Assembly (NCBI GenBank): GCA_903632075.3 | Contig: CAHIKZ030004296.1 | Coordinates: forward strand, 1,678,501-1,742,500 | Length of the DNA stretch: 64,000 nucleotides | Reading direction: 5' to 3' | Origin: Acanthosepion pharaonis | Lineage: Eukaryota > Mollusca > Cephalopoda > Sepiida > Sepiidae | Program-made: the position numbers and the translations under genes | The notes under the pieces: generated by a model | What the model was told of the DNA's origin: nothing | What the model saw: the letters and a program-made list of their open reading frames with translations, nothing else | The model's database searches: none | Shown: one piece after another, positions 11,261 to 22,720 of the stretch | Layout of the letters: each line of letters opens with the position of its first letter | How positions within the stretch are numbered: the stretch's first letter is position 1

Positions 11261-11568
11261 TCTGTTAATAGATTGTTATTTTGTGTTAGCTTTCTTTGGA
11301 CATCTTTATATTTTAAAAGCTTTTTTCTTTTTCTTTTTTGTTGTATTCATTAAAAGCATATTTAAATATGATGTAATTGTATAAAAAAGTATGTTTATTG
11401 CTGACAACAGAAAAAAAATGACCAATGTAATTACAGAATAACTTTATTATCCTTTTTCTTTTTTTTTCTTTTTTTTGTTTATGCTACTGCTACGGGTAGA
11501 CTTGTAATAAAATTCTTTGTCACAACAGAGATGTTGAGTGACACATTAATCATTGACAGTCACCTTTA

Positions 11569-11610
<42 letters not shown>

Positions 11611-12837
11611 GCTACTGGAATGAAGATTGTGGAAATTTTGAAAATTGGGAATTAAAACTCCCATCTACCAAGAATTCCCCACCCCCTGACTATGTTTTTT
11701 TCCCTGCAGGATGTTATGAAACTGTGAGGCCATAGCCTTTGTTTGGAAAGTCTTACAGTCGAAGCTGATATTCTTCTTGGCATGGGGACAAAACAAAACC
11801 TGTTACTTTTACCAAAGACTGTTTATCAAGTGGTGTTAGGTTTGTAATTTCTCTTTTTGAAGAGTGTATTGTATTTTGGTTTTATATGCAAGAATCAATG
11901 AGATGAGAAAATGCATTTCCTTTTTTTCTTTTTTTTTTTTTTTTTTAATCTTGTTTTAACTATTTTTGTTTGGTGTATAAAATTTTCTTTGTGTGTGTGC
12001 TTATTTTTTTTATATATTTATTTTTTTATTTTGTGTTTAACTTTTTTCACATCAAAATAGAAATTTTATTTAAAATAGCACAAATTACAAATCCATTATA
12101 TAGCTTGTATTTCTTAAAATTTGAGTAATCAATGGGAAAGCTATAATGAAAACGGATTGTATAGGCAGACTAATTTTCTTTTCTTTATATTGATTATTTA
12201 TCTTTATTATAAATATGAACTTTTTTCTACGATGTTGATTTGAGACTTTCATAAGTGTTCATTGTTCTGGAATGTTGATGAATCTTGGACATGGTCAAAA
12301 ACAACAAAGATGAAGAAATTAGTCCAAACCAACCAATCCAATGTAAAATAAAGTAAAAAATAGACATTTTGATTTGATATTTAAAATTTAGAAATTAGAT
12401 TAAATTGATTTAGATTGAAACCTCAGTGTAAAGTAATATATGTGCTATTAAAATATTAGTGGGGAAGTCTGCTGTTCATTTTTTTAACTAAAAATTTCTG
12501 TCAGTTTGTTTAAAACTTAAATTCTGAATGAAATAAATCTAAAACCCATGAACTAATTTAGACTATTTTTATAAGGAAAGCTGTGCTTCATTAACTCATG
12601 CAATTCTGATAATAAAAAGAATTCTACTTTAAATAAGGAATATTTTTTCAATTGGCTTTAGAACATACTATTCCAGTTTCTACATTGGTGTAGAAAAATT
12701 TTTTTTTTAGTGTAATATTAAATAATTTATGACAAAAAAAGCCCTCTAAATTATTTTTATTTTCATGTAGTTTCCTCATTTTCTGTGTAATGTACTTTGA
12801 ATGTAATTATTTCTTACAAGCAGACTGCTTGGTTAAC
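11261..12837. other. Unassigned AT-rich DNA with (TA)n
   Basis: It holds a (TA)n run at 11576-11609 and several T runs. The ATTGACAGTCACC...TTTATAAT sequence near 11552 loosely resembles the end of the piggyBac-like MITE at 15530. Nothing else was recognised. Confidence 0.4.
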
Positions 12838-13011
12838 CTATGAGAATCACCTGCAAAGTTCATTGGCTGACCATGATATAAATGTAAGTAGACACAAAAT
12901 ACCTGCAAGTGTACCTGGTCAACTTACATGTCTTTTAGTCTACCAAATGGTGTGTCTACTTGGATTTATATCTTGGTCAGCCTATGAACTTTACAGCTGA
13001 TCCTCATATAA
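12838..13011. repeat. Imperfect inverted repeat, about 60-bp arms
   Basis: The arm 12838-12896 (CTATGAGAATCACCTG...AAGTAGACACA) pairs with 12951-13011 (TGTGTCTACTTGG...TCCTCATATAA) with about ten mismatches around a 54-base loop. A 67-codon frame through it is probably incidental. It could be a small MITE or a hairpin RNA precursor. Confidence 0.75.
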
Positions 13012-13420
13012 AGCAAATGTTTATGGAATTAAAAAAAAAATGTTCCTTCATATAATTTTGCACTTAAAGAAAATGCAAAACAATTCTTATATTTTCTAAG
13101 ACAGATTTTGCACTGTGCAACTTCTCAATACTGAAATATTACAGGTTATATGTTATATGTTGTTATAATTCTAGTAACCATATTCTGTTTATAAGGATTA
13201 ATTCCTCATCATTTTCATTTCCCAGTGCATGTGCCAAACTTTGAAACAATGACCCCCCCCCTCCATCTTTTATTTAATTTTTTGTTTTTCTTAGTTTGCT
13301 GCCAAAGAGGTTACCATTGTACCAACACTGTATCTGCAGTTTCTTCTGTGTTTCACATATTGGGTTAATTTGGGTTATTTCTCTATTAATAACAAACTCT
13401 TAGAATCTTCCAGACCTCAT
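13012..13420. other. Unassigned DNA
   Basis: No feature was recognised. A C run lies at 13253-13262. Confidence 0.4.
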
Positions 13421-13755
13421 GGATTACAGCCTTATCATATTGAAATGCAGATTCCCATATGATCACCAAAGTTAAGCAGTATCAAGCCTGGTCACTACCT
13501 AGATGGGTGACCACTTGGGAATACCATGTGCAGGGGTTCTAACAGATAATAGCTCAGAATTAGAAATTCGAGAGCAGAGTTTCAATTCCAGCTGGGTTGG
13601 TTATATTCATATACGTGCAAATATCCTAGAGAAAGGTATGAATCCACCTCTTCTTCCCCCAGCTGTGGGTTAATTAGTAGGACTTGTATCAGTAAATCAT
13701 TACAAATTCTTACAATCTAAAAATATTTTCTGGGTTTATTAAATAACCTGCAATA
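13421..13755 (+). repeat. 5S rRNA/tRNA chimeric SINE, best copy
   Basis: Bases about 13423-13535 align along nearly all of 5S rRNA: ATTACAGCCTTATCATATTG for the 5' end, GATCACCAAAGTTAAGCAG for the internal A-box region, CTAGATGGGTGACC for the C-box region and TTGGGAATACCATGTGCAGG for the 3' end. A tRNA-like head follows, with weak A and B boxes (GAGTTTCAATTCC at about 13577). Then comes the tail with ATGAATCCACCTCTTCTTCC and the TTACAATCTAAAAATATTTTCTGG end. The tRNA part and tail match the single-headed SINE family seen at 47126. Confidence 0.8.
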
Positions 13756-13878
13756 AGCTGTTAAAAAAAAATCAATCCAAACCTTACTCTTTGCTTTAAT
13801 TTGAATAGTGTGTGTAGATGTGTTACATATGTATACAAAAAGTAGCTAAAGAGAATATGTATACACAGGATAATGTCT

Positions 13879-13937
<59 letters not shown>

Positions 13938-14395
13938 AATGCACACCTTTCATTGGGAATTCTTTGGAGTCTATCTATTAGCTTCATTTCCATACCCAAA
14001 TGTCAAATGTAATTTTTAAATGGGTTTCTCTAATCTGACATTTATTTCTTATTGCTATAAATGTTATTTTTAGTGGCTATGCATATTTGTATTGACATCC
14101 TCATTTTTTTCTCTTAAATAGTGAAATTGATATAAACTGGCCTAGATCCATCTAAAAATTACTTTGTTTACATTTTGGGTATGAAAAAAATGAAGCCAGC
14201 AGGTATAGATTTGAAGAAGTCCCAATGAGAGGTATGTATTCCTTAAGTATGTAATTAAACCTTGCTTTATCATTGACATTCCTTGACAAGTGGATGGAGT
14301 GATTCCTGTAGGGTCTGTCTATGAAACTCTGGAGTTGGGATACTGAAGGTAACATCAATCAGCTAAGTGATAAACTTTTATTTGTATTAATTATA
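13756..14395. other. Unassigned DNA with (TA)n at 13884-13934
   Basis: The (TA)n run is about 51 bases. The short frames of repeated I and Y across it are microsatellite artefacts. No coding feature was recognised. Confidence 0.6.
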
Positions 14396-14815
14396 TATAG
14401 GCTGAGTGGTTATAACGTTCACATTCTGACCATGAGACCCAGGTTCAAATCTCACCATGGTCGATTTGTCAGGAAGGAGACTTCCTGATATTATTGGACT
14501 GAAGGGGTCAATCCCAGTGTGCGATACCTTTGGAAAGTGCCTGAAAACCATACCATGGGTTGACTCAAGCCTTGTGAGTGAAAATGGGTAGACGGAACCC
14601 GTGTGAGCTGTCGATAGCTGTGCTAGCACCAAGTCACAAGTCATTGTGGCTGAGGGCTTGAGCATGCTGGCCTTGTTCAAATTGTTGATCACATTAGATA
14701 ACACGCTCTTTCCTGGAAACTGTAACTCAGCATAGTTGCAGTATAAAGGTGGGCTCTGTGGGTGCTTTAATAAACACAAATGCACCTGAACAACTGTCTG
14801 CAATAGGGATTAGCT
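14396..14815 (+). repeat. tRNA-derived SINE, third family
   Basis: It starts with a tRNA-like head (GGCTGAGTGGTTATAACG as A box region, CAGGTTCAAATCTCACC as B box) at about 14399-14462. About 340 bases of unrelated body follow, ending near TGCACCTGAACAACTGTCTGC. The 138-codon open frame on the opposite strand lies entirely within this SINE and is not a gene. Confidence 0.7.
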
Positions 14816-14860
14816 AGCTACCCTAGTAGACGGGTATTCTTGAATATGAGTAGCCAGCTA

Positions 14861-14862
<2 letters not shown>

Positions 14863-14913
<51 letters not shown>
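14863..14913. repeat. (TA)n microsatellite
   Basis: About 51 bases of alternating TA follow the SINE at 14396. Confidence 0.95.
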
Positions 14914-14918
<5 letters not shown>

Positions 14919-15529
14919 ATTAATGTGCTTTTTTTTTAAATCTAACATTCTTTCTTATTACTCTGTTAAATTTAGTGGGAATACAGTTTAAAAAAAGGAT
15001 ATAGGTTTAATTGTTGTTGGGAGGCACAATTTTATTAGTATTCTCAATTTCTGGTAGTCATTTCACTGTTTAAAAATATATACTAATGCCTACTGAAGTA
15101 CTTGTACCAACTAAATATAATATTTATAGTTGTGTGTGTGTGCTGCAGGAAACTTTTTTTTTTTTTTTTCTGAGGTCAAAAAAAATTTTCTTTGTTATTG
15201 ATCTCTTATGTCGTACAAGAAAATTTATAGTCATAAAGTGAGTCTCTTTGTTCATTCTCATAACAAGCAATTTTATTCATACAAACCCATTTTACCATGT
15301 CATAAATTTTCTCTTAATTTTACACTTAGACATTATTTTTATACTCTAGCAAGACTTTGTTAATCTACACCAACATTTTTTTATACAGTTGTAAGAGCAA
15401 AACAATATGAGTGTGAGGCACAGAATGTAATCACTGAGGGGGTTTGAAAGTTTATCCTTTTGTAAGCAGTATGAGTAACACAAAAACAGGTTTTAAGATT
15501 GGTTGTGAATTTTTATTTATTTTTTTTTT
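14914..15529. other. Unassigned AT-rich DNA
   Basis: No feature was recognised beyond T runs and a short GT run at about 15133. Confidence 0.5.
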
Positions 15530-16539
15530 TTAACACATTGACAGCCAGAGGTCAACTTTATAATGACCATCTTAGGCAATGAAAATTGACAAAGTTTAAC
15601 CTTAGTGCCCACAAAAGAAAGTCTGTCAAAAAGTATGTTTTTTTTTGTTTTTTCTCTTGACACTGCTATTACAGTAAACTTGCTTCACTTTGTCGACAAT
15701 GTTTGTTGTTTCAAAAGCGATGATTAGAATTTTAATAAAATCCAAGCATACAAAAGTGAATTTATCCATTTTCTTTGTTCTTGAGAATTTAGAACAAAAA
15801 TATTAAACACTATTTATTTATGAGATTATTTCTAAGAATAATTTTATATTTACAACATTATAAAAATATGTGATCCAACAAATACAATGAATATGAAAAT
15901 GTTTTTATTCATAAAGTCATAAAAATTGATTAAATTATAAAAATATGTCATCCAACTATAATGAAATCTTTATTTACCATTTTATAAAGTTGGAATCGAT
16001 TGGAAATTAGTCATTGTTTTGCCAACCAGGCCAAAGAACACAATCTGAGATATAAAATAATTTGAGAAGATAATATCTGGCAGATTCATGTTTATTTAAA
16101 TTTTCTTATTCTATAGTCCATTTTTATATTTTTATAAAATCATGAATAAAAAAAAAATTGTTTTCATAATTATTTATAAAATGGTAAATAATAAATATCA
16201 CATTGTATTTGATTTGTATATTATAATCTTGTAAATAAACATTACCATGTGAGTTTTAGTTGTATACGGTGATAGCAGTATCAATAGAAAAAAATGTCAT
16301 TTTTAAGAAATCTGTTTTGCAGGCATGTGGGTTAGTTTGTCAAAAACATTTTATGAGCTGATTTCTAGCTTAAACTGAAGTCTTAACATTGTTTTTTTTT
16401 TTTTTTTTTTTACACTAAAATTATCACTGTAAATAAATTTATCATTGAAAATGTACCAGAAAATGCCAGGCACAAGATAACTCATAATTGGCATAATAAA
16501 ATTATAAAGTTATTTCATGATTGGCTGTCAATGTGTTAA
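15530..16539. mobile_element. piggyBac-like non-autonomous element with TTAA target duplication
   Basis: A 1002-bp element (15534-16535) lies between TTAA at 15530-15533 and TTAA at 16536-16539. The terminal inverted repeat CACATTGACAGCCA is perfect over 14 bases at both ends (15534-15547 and 16522-16535), and weaker pairing continues inward (AACTTTATAAT). TTAA duplication with short terminal repeats is the signature of the piggyBac superfamily. No transposase frame is present. The subterminal parts also pair: TCTCTTGACACTGCTATTAC at about 15652 resembles the complement of about 16273-16290. Confidence 0.75.
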
Positions 16540-16864
16540 GCAATGAATTTTCTAGCCGTAAATATAATAAACTTTAAATAACTTTCATCAACTTTAAAAC
16601 ATTTCCAATAAAGATTCTATTGTGTAATTATAGTTTGTTTTTGATCCAATAATTTATTGGATAAAAATGGATTAATGTATGCATTATTTTTAACACATGA
16701 GCCTCTAATTTAAATATAGGGAACTATCTCAGATGGTGCAGCAGAATAAAAAGAGATTAATTATCAAAGTTTGATAAAATAGCTTTGTGCTTCCTATGAT
16801 TAAAAATTTTTTATTTTATTTTTTTTGTTCATTTCAGTTATAATTAGTGAATCCAACATTTGTG

Positions 16865-17117
16865 GGAACTACTTAAATAGATGGGTCCACTCAAAAAAAA
16901 AAAATAAATAATTTTTATAAATTAGCATTCTTCATACCTTATGCTATGACTCTCAAAAAATATTGATTTAGAAGGGAGGGTCCTGTTTATAATATCAATA
17001 CAGTGTCAAATCAATCCCTGACTTTTACAGAATTATTGGCCTAACTGTTTTGCATATTTGCTTTCTTTTTTAAATTTTTGAAGTGGATTACAAATGATTT
17101 CTCTAAAATAACAAACA

Positions 17118-17163
<46 letters not shown>

Positions 17164-17630
17164 ATTAAAGAATAAAAATTTGTATAATTTATTAAAATTA
17201 TGCATCTGATTATTCTTAATTTAAGATAAATTATTATGAATCTCAAATGTTTGTGCAGGTTTCCAGAAAAATCTCATATAGTTTTAAAAAAAAAATGTTT
17301 TTAAAAAAAAAAGTTCAGAAAATTTAAAAAATATGCAGATATCAATGATATTATCAAATTTTTCAAACTTGTCATTTGTAAATAATAACTAAGTGACTTC
17401 GCCTCAAGCCAGTAACTGTAAAATTCAGGGATCGATTTGACACTATTAACATTGTAAACAGTATCCCCACCACTTCTAAAAATGATAAAAAAAAAAAAAT
17501 TAATATTTTTTTTATTCTGTCAAGTGTTGCAGCCTAAGGATGGTAAAGAATATTATTATACAAAAATTATTTCTCCCCAGCCAATTTCCCTATTTTAAAT
17601 TTATGTGTGGACCAGTCTAAGTAGTGGCAA
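16865..17630. mobile_element. Long-arm foldback element around a (TA)n core
   Basis: The arms at about 16865-17055 and 17395-17630 are complementary at moderate identity. Matching blocks include ACTACTTA...GGTCCAC at the outer ends, AATAATTTTT...ATTCTT in the middle, and GTGTCAAATCRATCCCTGA with TTTTACAG at the inner ends. The centre holds (TA)n at 17122-17161. No coding capacity was seen. The gap 16540-16864 before it is unassigned. Confidence 0.65.
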
Positions 17631-18608
17631 TGGCTGATATTCAAAAAGCTTTTTTTGTCTTCCTCTTCTTTCTGTTGATAACAGATGATGTGATTTGGAA
17701 TTTGTGATAACTGGGTTTACAGATATTTTTGAGGGTTTGGTTTCTTAAATGGATTTTTTTCCTTCCCACAATGAAATTATAATTCCTTTTTTTTCCTTCC
17801 ACCTTTTTCAAAATCTGAAATTATTACTGGTGAATGTTTTAAAATTTATATTTTTCTTTTGAAAGTTTTCTTTTTTTAAATAAAACATTGATAATTTTTC
17901 ATTTGTTTTTTGTTTTTCTTACAGTTCCATTTTTCCTTCTTGTACTCTTTCCCTTTTCTCTCCTACTTTTCAGTTTGTGCTACAAACAGGATGATGATAG
18001 GTATTGCTTTGTTTACACCTCCAAACTTTGTTTGTTGTCCCCCCCATCCCCCCAGCTAAAGGTTGTTAGCCCTAAGAATAATTTTAAAAATCTGAAATTA
18101 GAAATAAGGCCTTCTTATAGGAAGAATTAATTCACCCCAATGCTGACTCTGAAATCCACTGCACCTCTCATTTCAAATCCAAATTTCAATTTCGGATTTG
18201 GTTACATCTTTCAACTCGCATCCAAAAGCCAGTTCAGAAGATATAATTTTATAAACTAAGTACCACCAGAATGAATGTGCTTTTTTTCCAAAATGAAAGC
18301 AAAAATAATATCACTACCCTGTTTTTGAAAATTTTCAAAAAGAAAATACTGGAAATATCCAATTTAAACAATTTTCAGTACTTAATGAATTAATTGTATA
18401 TGCAATAGGTCATATTATTAGAAAACTGGAAATATTTTCTTTGTGGTCAGTTTAACCCTCCACTTTTTGATATCTCATGTACTTTTTAATATGGGAGCTG
18501 TTTGCATAAATCCTTTTACAGTTATGTAAAAGAAAATTCCTGAAGATACTAAAAAAAAAAAAATCTACAATATCCAGTGTGAAAATCTTTTCTGAACCTT
18601 AGCAAAAA
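17631..18608. other. Unassigned region
   Basis: An 80-codon frame (17888-18130) has splice-acceptor-like sequence inside it but no recognisable protein motif. Nothing is supported here. Confidence 0.4.
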
Positions 18609-19374
18609 TCTCTATCTATAAAAGGCTGTGTGTGTAACGAATGCACAGCCGCAATTTTTGATGGATTTGCACCAAAATTTGCATCCACATGCTCCAAGTT
18701 AGTGGGAAGGCCAAGGCCGACTTTGCATTTCCCAACTCCCATCGATAGTGGAAATAATTGATTTTTTTTTTTTTTTTTTTTTTTTTTCATGCTTCTATGG
18801 CAGTTTTCATGTAGTTTGCGGCCATTTTCTACTGGCCAGAGTGAGAGCCAATAGCTGGCTGCCATGAATAGACAAGATGATTCTATTGTCCAGCATGAGA
18901 GCCAACAGCTGACTGCCACAAATGTTAACTAGCATGCAAAAAACATCGATAGCTTCATTCGTCACAAGTGGGGAAAAATTTAAATCTGCATGGTACTTTA
19001 CTCCAATTGGCTCATTCGCTTGCTTAAACTCAACATTGATTCTGATTCCGCAGAACTGGGTTGGGTGTGAAAAAGTATTAACATTCTTTTTTCATTTGGT
19101 TTTTCCTGTTACGAGTCCTTTTTTTAAAGGTGATCGTTTTGTGTTCATTTTTAGTTCTTTTTTTGTAACAGATTTAATGTTTAGTATAGAGCTTAGAAAA
19201 AATTTGCAGTGTGAAATAGGCAAGAAGTAAGGCATGTAGCAACATCAGCACAGCAAAGGGCACTCCTTTAAAGACAAGGAAGGGCAAAAATATTTTAAGT
19301 CAAGTGATAGCGATTGCTGTATGAGTTGTATGATTTTTGAATCAAGCACAGGCAATGCCGGGCCATGCTGCTAG
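18609..19374 (+). mobile_element. Non-autonomous Helitron
   Basis: It begins TCTCTATCTATAAAAGGC directly after an A (18608) and ends GGCCATGCTG-CTAG at 19374 directly before a T (19375). This fits Helitron insertion between A and T with 5' TC and 3' CTAG ends. A GC-rich segment with a small GGC/GCC stem (about 19351-19359) precedes the end, as in Helitrons. A tandem pair of about 55-base units (AGAGCCAAYAGCTGRCTGCCA) lies at about 18833-18920. No Rep/helicase frame exists; the short frames inside have no motif. Confidence 0.75.
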
Positions 19375-20070
19375 TAATTTAATAAAACACAAAAATAATT
19401 TTTGAAAGTTGGTGTTTGCATAATTTAAATCTTTGTTTTCTTTCAGATAGAAAAAAAAAAAAAAATTACACTGAATATTTAATTTTTAAAAATTTACTTA
19501 ATTTTTTATTAAAGACAACTTTGAAGAATCAAAAGATGTAAAGTTTACTGCCATTTTGCAGTGTAAACCTTTTTAAAAAGAATTTTCATTTTTGAAGCTT
19601 ACATTATTTTTTTTCTACGGAAGTTCAAAAAGGAAATAATTCTGGATTACCTCCATTGACTGACTACACTTCCCTATTGGAAGAGTAATATGAGATATAA
19701 TTTAATAACTCTTAAATTTAGAGTACTTTAAAACCTCAGTAGGTGCAAATAAATATTTGATGATGTGAAAGAGGTAAGAAAATATTTTAAAGTAAAAGCA
19801 ATGAATTAAACCCAGATGTATCATTTTCATCAGTTTTTAATTAATTTCTTTTTTTTTGTGCTCCTAATATATAAAAATTCATTTTACTAAATTTCATAAA
19901 ACCACATAGAATAAAAAAAAATATATTTTTAAACATAAATACCAATTTTTTCATTATTGCACTACTGATGTTCTGTATTTCTTTAATTTTTGTAAAATAA
20001 AATGTGTGCTTTTTAAAAGAGGGGTTACAGTAGAAAATTACTGTTGTTGATCAATGACTTTACAACTTTG
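19375..20070. other. Unassigned AT-rich DNA
   Basis: No feature was recognised. Confidence 0.5.
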
Positions 20071-20136
20071 TACAACTCATACAGCAATCGCTATCACTTT
20101 ACTTAAAATATTTTTGCCCTTCCTTGTCTTTAAAGC
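20071..20136 (-). mobile_element. Helitron fragment
   Basis: About 65 bases are the reverse complement of 19266-19332 in the Helitron (TACAACTCATACAGCAATCG, AAATATTTTTGCCCTTCC, TTGTCTTTAAAG). It is a partial second copy on the opposite strand. Confidence 0.75.
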
Positions 20137-21824
20137 CAAACGTCTGTTTTATTGTCTCGGATGATATCAAATCTCATTTATTTCCAGTACATAATACTTG
20201 CTTGAAGTGTGAAAAAGCAACAATAAGAAAATTGATGAAAATACTTCAAATTGGAAATACAAACAACTTAATCCGTTGACAAAGATATTTCCATAAAAAA
20301 TGTCTCTCTTCTTCAGCCACGTCCACTATAGAACAATCCTGGTTTTTACAAATACTATCAGCATCTTGAATAATTATCCAATTTACTTGGACAAAGTATA
20401 TAATAAAAAAAAAAAAAAAATGTTATCCATAGAAATTTACTTCCCTTATGGAGGTACAAGGCCTCCAGTCACAATCTAGCTATGAGTTGTCTGCGAGATC
20501 GACAACCATACTGCTCTATAAATGTTCTTGGTTATACCATAAGCGAAACTGAGTTTATCAAGGGAGGTTAATCTGTAATTTTTAATTATTGCCCTTACAT
20601 CAACAATTCGCAATATTCCTGTATAGGTCTCTCCTCAGCTAGAAGTTTTACCTTAAAAGTTCGGAGTGCTTATCATACATGATAACTCAGTATTAACCCT
20701 CCCCCAATCTCCTCCATCGTCATATTTGGGATAGTATGACCAAGATTAAGTTATACTTTGGTCCCAATATTGACCAATGTGTAACAAAGTTTTAATCACT
20801 AACCAAATACTACATTTTTTAAATTATTCATATTGATATATTAACCCTAAAACACTAACCATCAATTAAAGTTACACCACTACTAACCATGGGTGTATCA
20901 TACCCGATTTTGAAAATATAAAAAAAAATATTAAATATAAATCTTTATTTGAATATTTTACATGCAGGGCATTTCAAACTTTGTACTTAACGTTAATAGG
21001 AACTGAAAAACATTATTTAGGTAAGAAAATCAGGTACTGAAAATTGTAAATAAAAATAGGTGTTCTAGAGTTAAGCATATTTTAGGTGGTCATTCAAAAA
21101 AGTACATAAGGGTTAAGGGATGGGTTGGTCATGATAGCAGATAGAGCATAAAGAAAATTTAAGGGGAAGTTGGCTGAAAACCATTACATAACTTAAAATT
21201 AAAAAAAATTATATCATCAATGTTGAGATTGATAAAGATCATACAGACGTACTTGATGTGCAGCAAATTGCAAGCACTCTGGTTATAGAGAATCGCAAAA
21301 CAATTTGCCATGACAAGTCAAATGAAGAATATAATGAGAAGTGAAGTATTTCTACTTTTACAAACTTTTATTTAATGTTTTTGAAGACATTAAATTTTAT
21401 CGCTATTTTTTGTTTCGTTCTTTTCTGAAGTTTCTTTAAACTCAAGATTTTGTGTAAATTTTTTTTCATTTAAACTAAAAGACAAACTACTACTTAATTA
21501 GAAAACTGTTACTCTAAATGTGGACTAATTAAAAATCAAATTGGGAAATATTTTTTAAATTAAAGTAACACAGATTGCTTTTAGGGCAAATTTGGATTTC
21601 ATCGAGGCTATATTTGAGCAAAAAACTCTGTTTTTTTTTTTTTTTCTTTTCTTAGGTCCCAGTGCCCATGTAATACAAAAATTCAAAGTTTATATGATGT
21701 AATGTTTTTCTGTTCATGACTAAAGTTTTTTTGCAGTTCATATAATTCCATTATGATTTTTTTACTTGTTTTTCCTCCTTAAATCTGAACGTGGTGATTC
21801 TTATGAAAACGGCAATCTTTAATC
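20137..21824. other. Unassigned AT-rich DNA
   Basis: No conserved coding block or known repeat was recognised. A short palindrome GGGTGTATCATACCC lies near 20890. Confidence 0.4.
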
Positions 21825-22720
21825 TTCATGCCCATAAAAGAAAAAAACAGTATATCAAAATGACAGTTTTTCCCTTGACACTGCTATTATTTTAACTACC
21901 TTCACTTCTCAGCAATGTTGATTGTTTTAAAAAGCAATGATTAGAAGTGTAATAAAATCTAAACATATGATGAAAGTGAATTTATATATTTTTTTTACTT
22001 GAAAATTTACAACAGAATATTAGACATGATTTATTAATTAAATTGTTTGTTTATAAGAATAATTTTATATTTACAATATTCTAAAACCCAATAAAATTGT
22101 ATTAAAACTAATGCAATACAATATTTATCATTTACCAATTTATAAAGAAATAAACATGAGAACAATTTTTTATTCATAAATTTATAAACATTTAATAAAT
22201 TATTAAAATATTTGAACCAACTACAAGGAAATCCTTATTATTTATCATTTTATAAAATTTGAATCAATTGGTAATTAGCTAATGTTTTGCCAATCATTCC
22301 AGTCAGTTCAGTTATGTGCCATGCAGTTGACCAGTTGCCATCCAAGGCTATAGAACCCAGTCTGTCCTGCTATTTACTTATAGATGGGGGTAGAAGAAGA
22401 GGATTCATACTTTTCCCAGGGGTAAGTGAAAGTAATGGATTTGACTGGTATTCAAACTCAGCTCTCCAATTCCTCAATCCAAACTGCTATCTATTACTCC
22501 ACCATTCCTAAGCAGTCTATTAAATAGTGTTTATTATTTTTCTTATCAATTCTCAAGAACAAAAAATATGTATAAATTAGTTTTCATATATTTAGTTCTT
22601 ATTAAAATTTTAATCTTCTTTTTTTTCTTTTTTTTTTTTTTTTTTTTAAACAATAAATGTTATCAAGAAGTGACGATAGCTAAAATAATAGTGGCATCAA
22701 GAGAAAAACTGTCAGACACT
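21825..22720. mobile_element. Second, degraded copy of the piggyBac-like MITE with facing arms
   Basis: Bases about 21825-22280 match the left half of the 15530 element (CTTGACACTGCTATTA, GAATAATTTTATATTTACAA). Bases about 22535-22720 match the same half in reverse complement (TTGGTTCTTGAGAATT-like, TCTCTTGATGCCACTATTATT). The two arms face each other with a SINE (22283-22515) between them. Terminal TTAA ends are not preserved. Confidence 0.55.
22283..22515 (-). repeat. tRNA-derived SINE (family A), truncated
   Basis: Reverse complement of the SINE at 47126. It contains CCAGTTGCCATCCAAGGCTA, the CAGTCTGTCCTGCTATTTAC block, GGATTCATACYTTTCCCA, and the head with ACTGGTATTCAAACTC (B box side) and ATCTATTACTCCACCAT (A box side). 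It is nested in the MITE at 21825. Confidence 0.8.

Noticed and set aside
14387..14803. 138-codon - strand frame
   Set aside because: Entirely inside a tRNA-derived SINE on the opposite strand.
17888..18130. Possible exon after TTTTTCTTACAG
   Set aside because: The following frame has no conserved motif and no matching donor with a coding partner.
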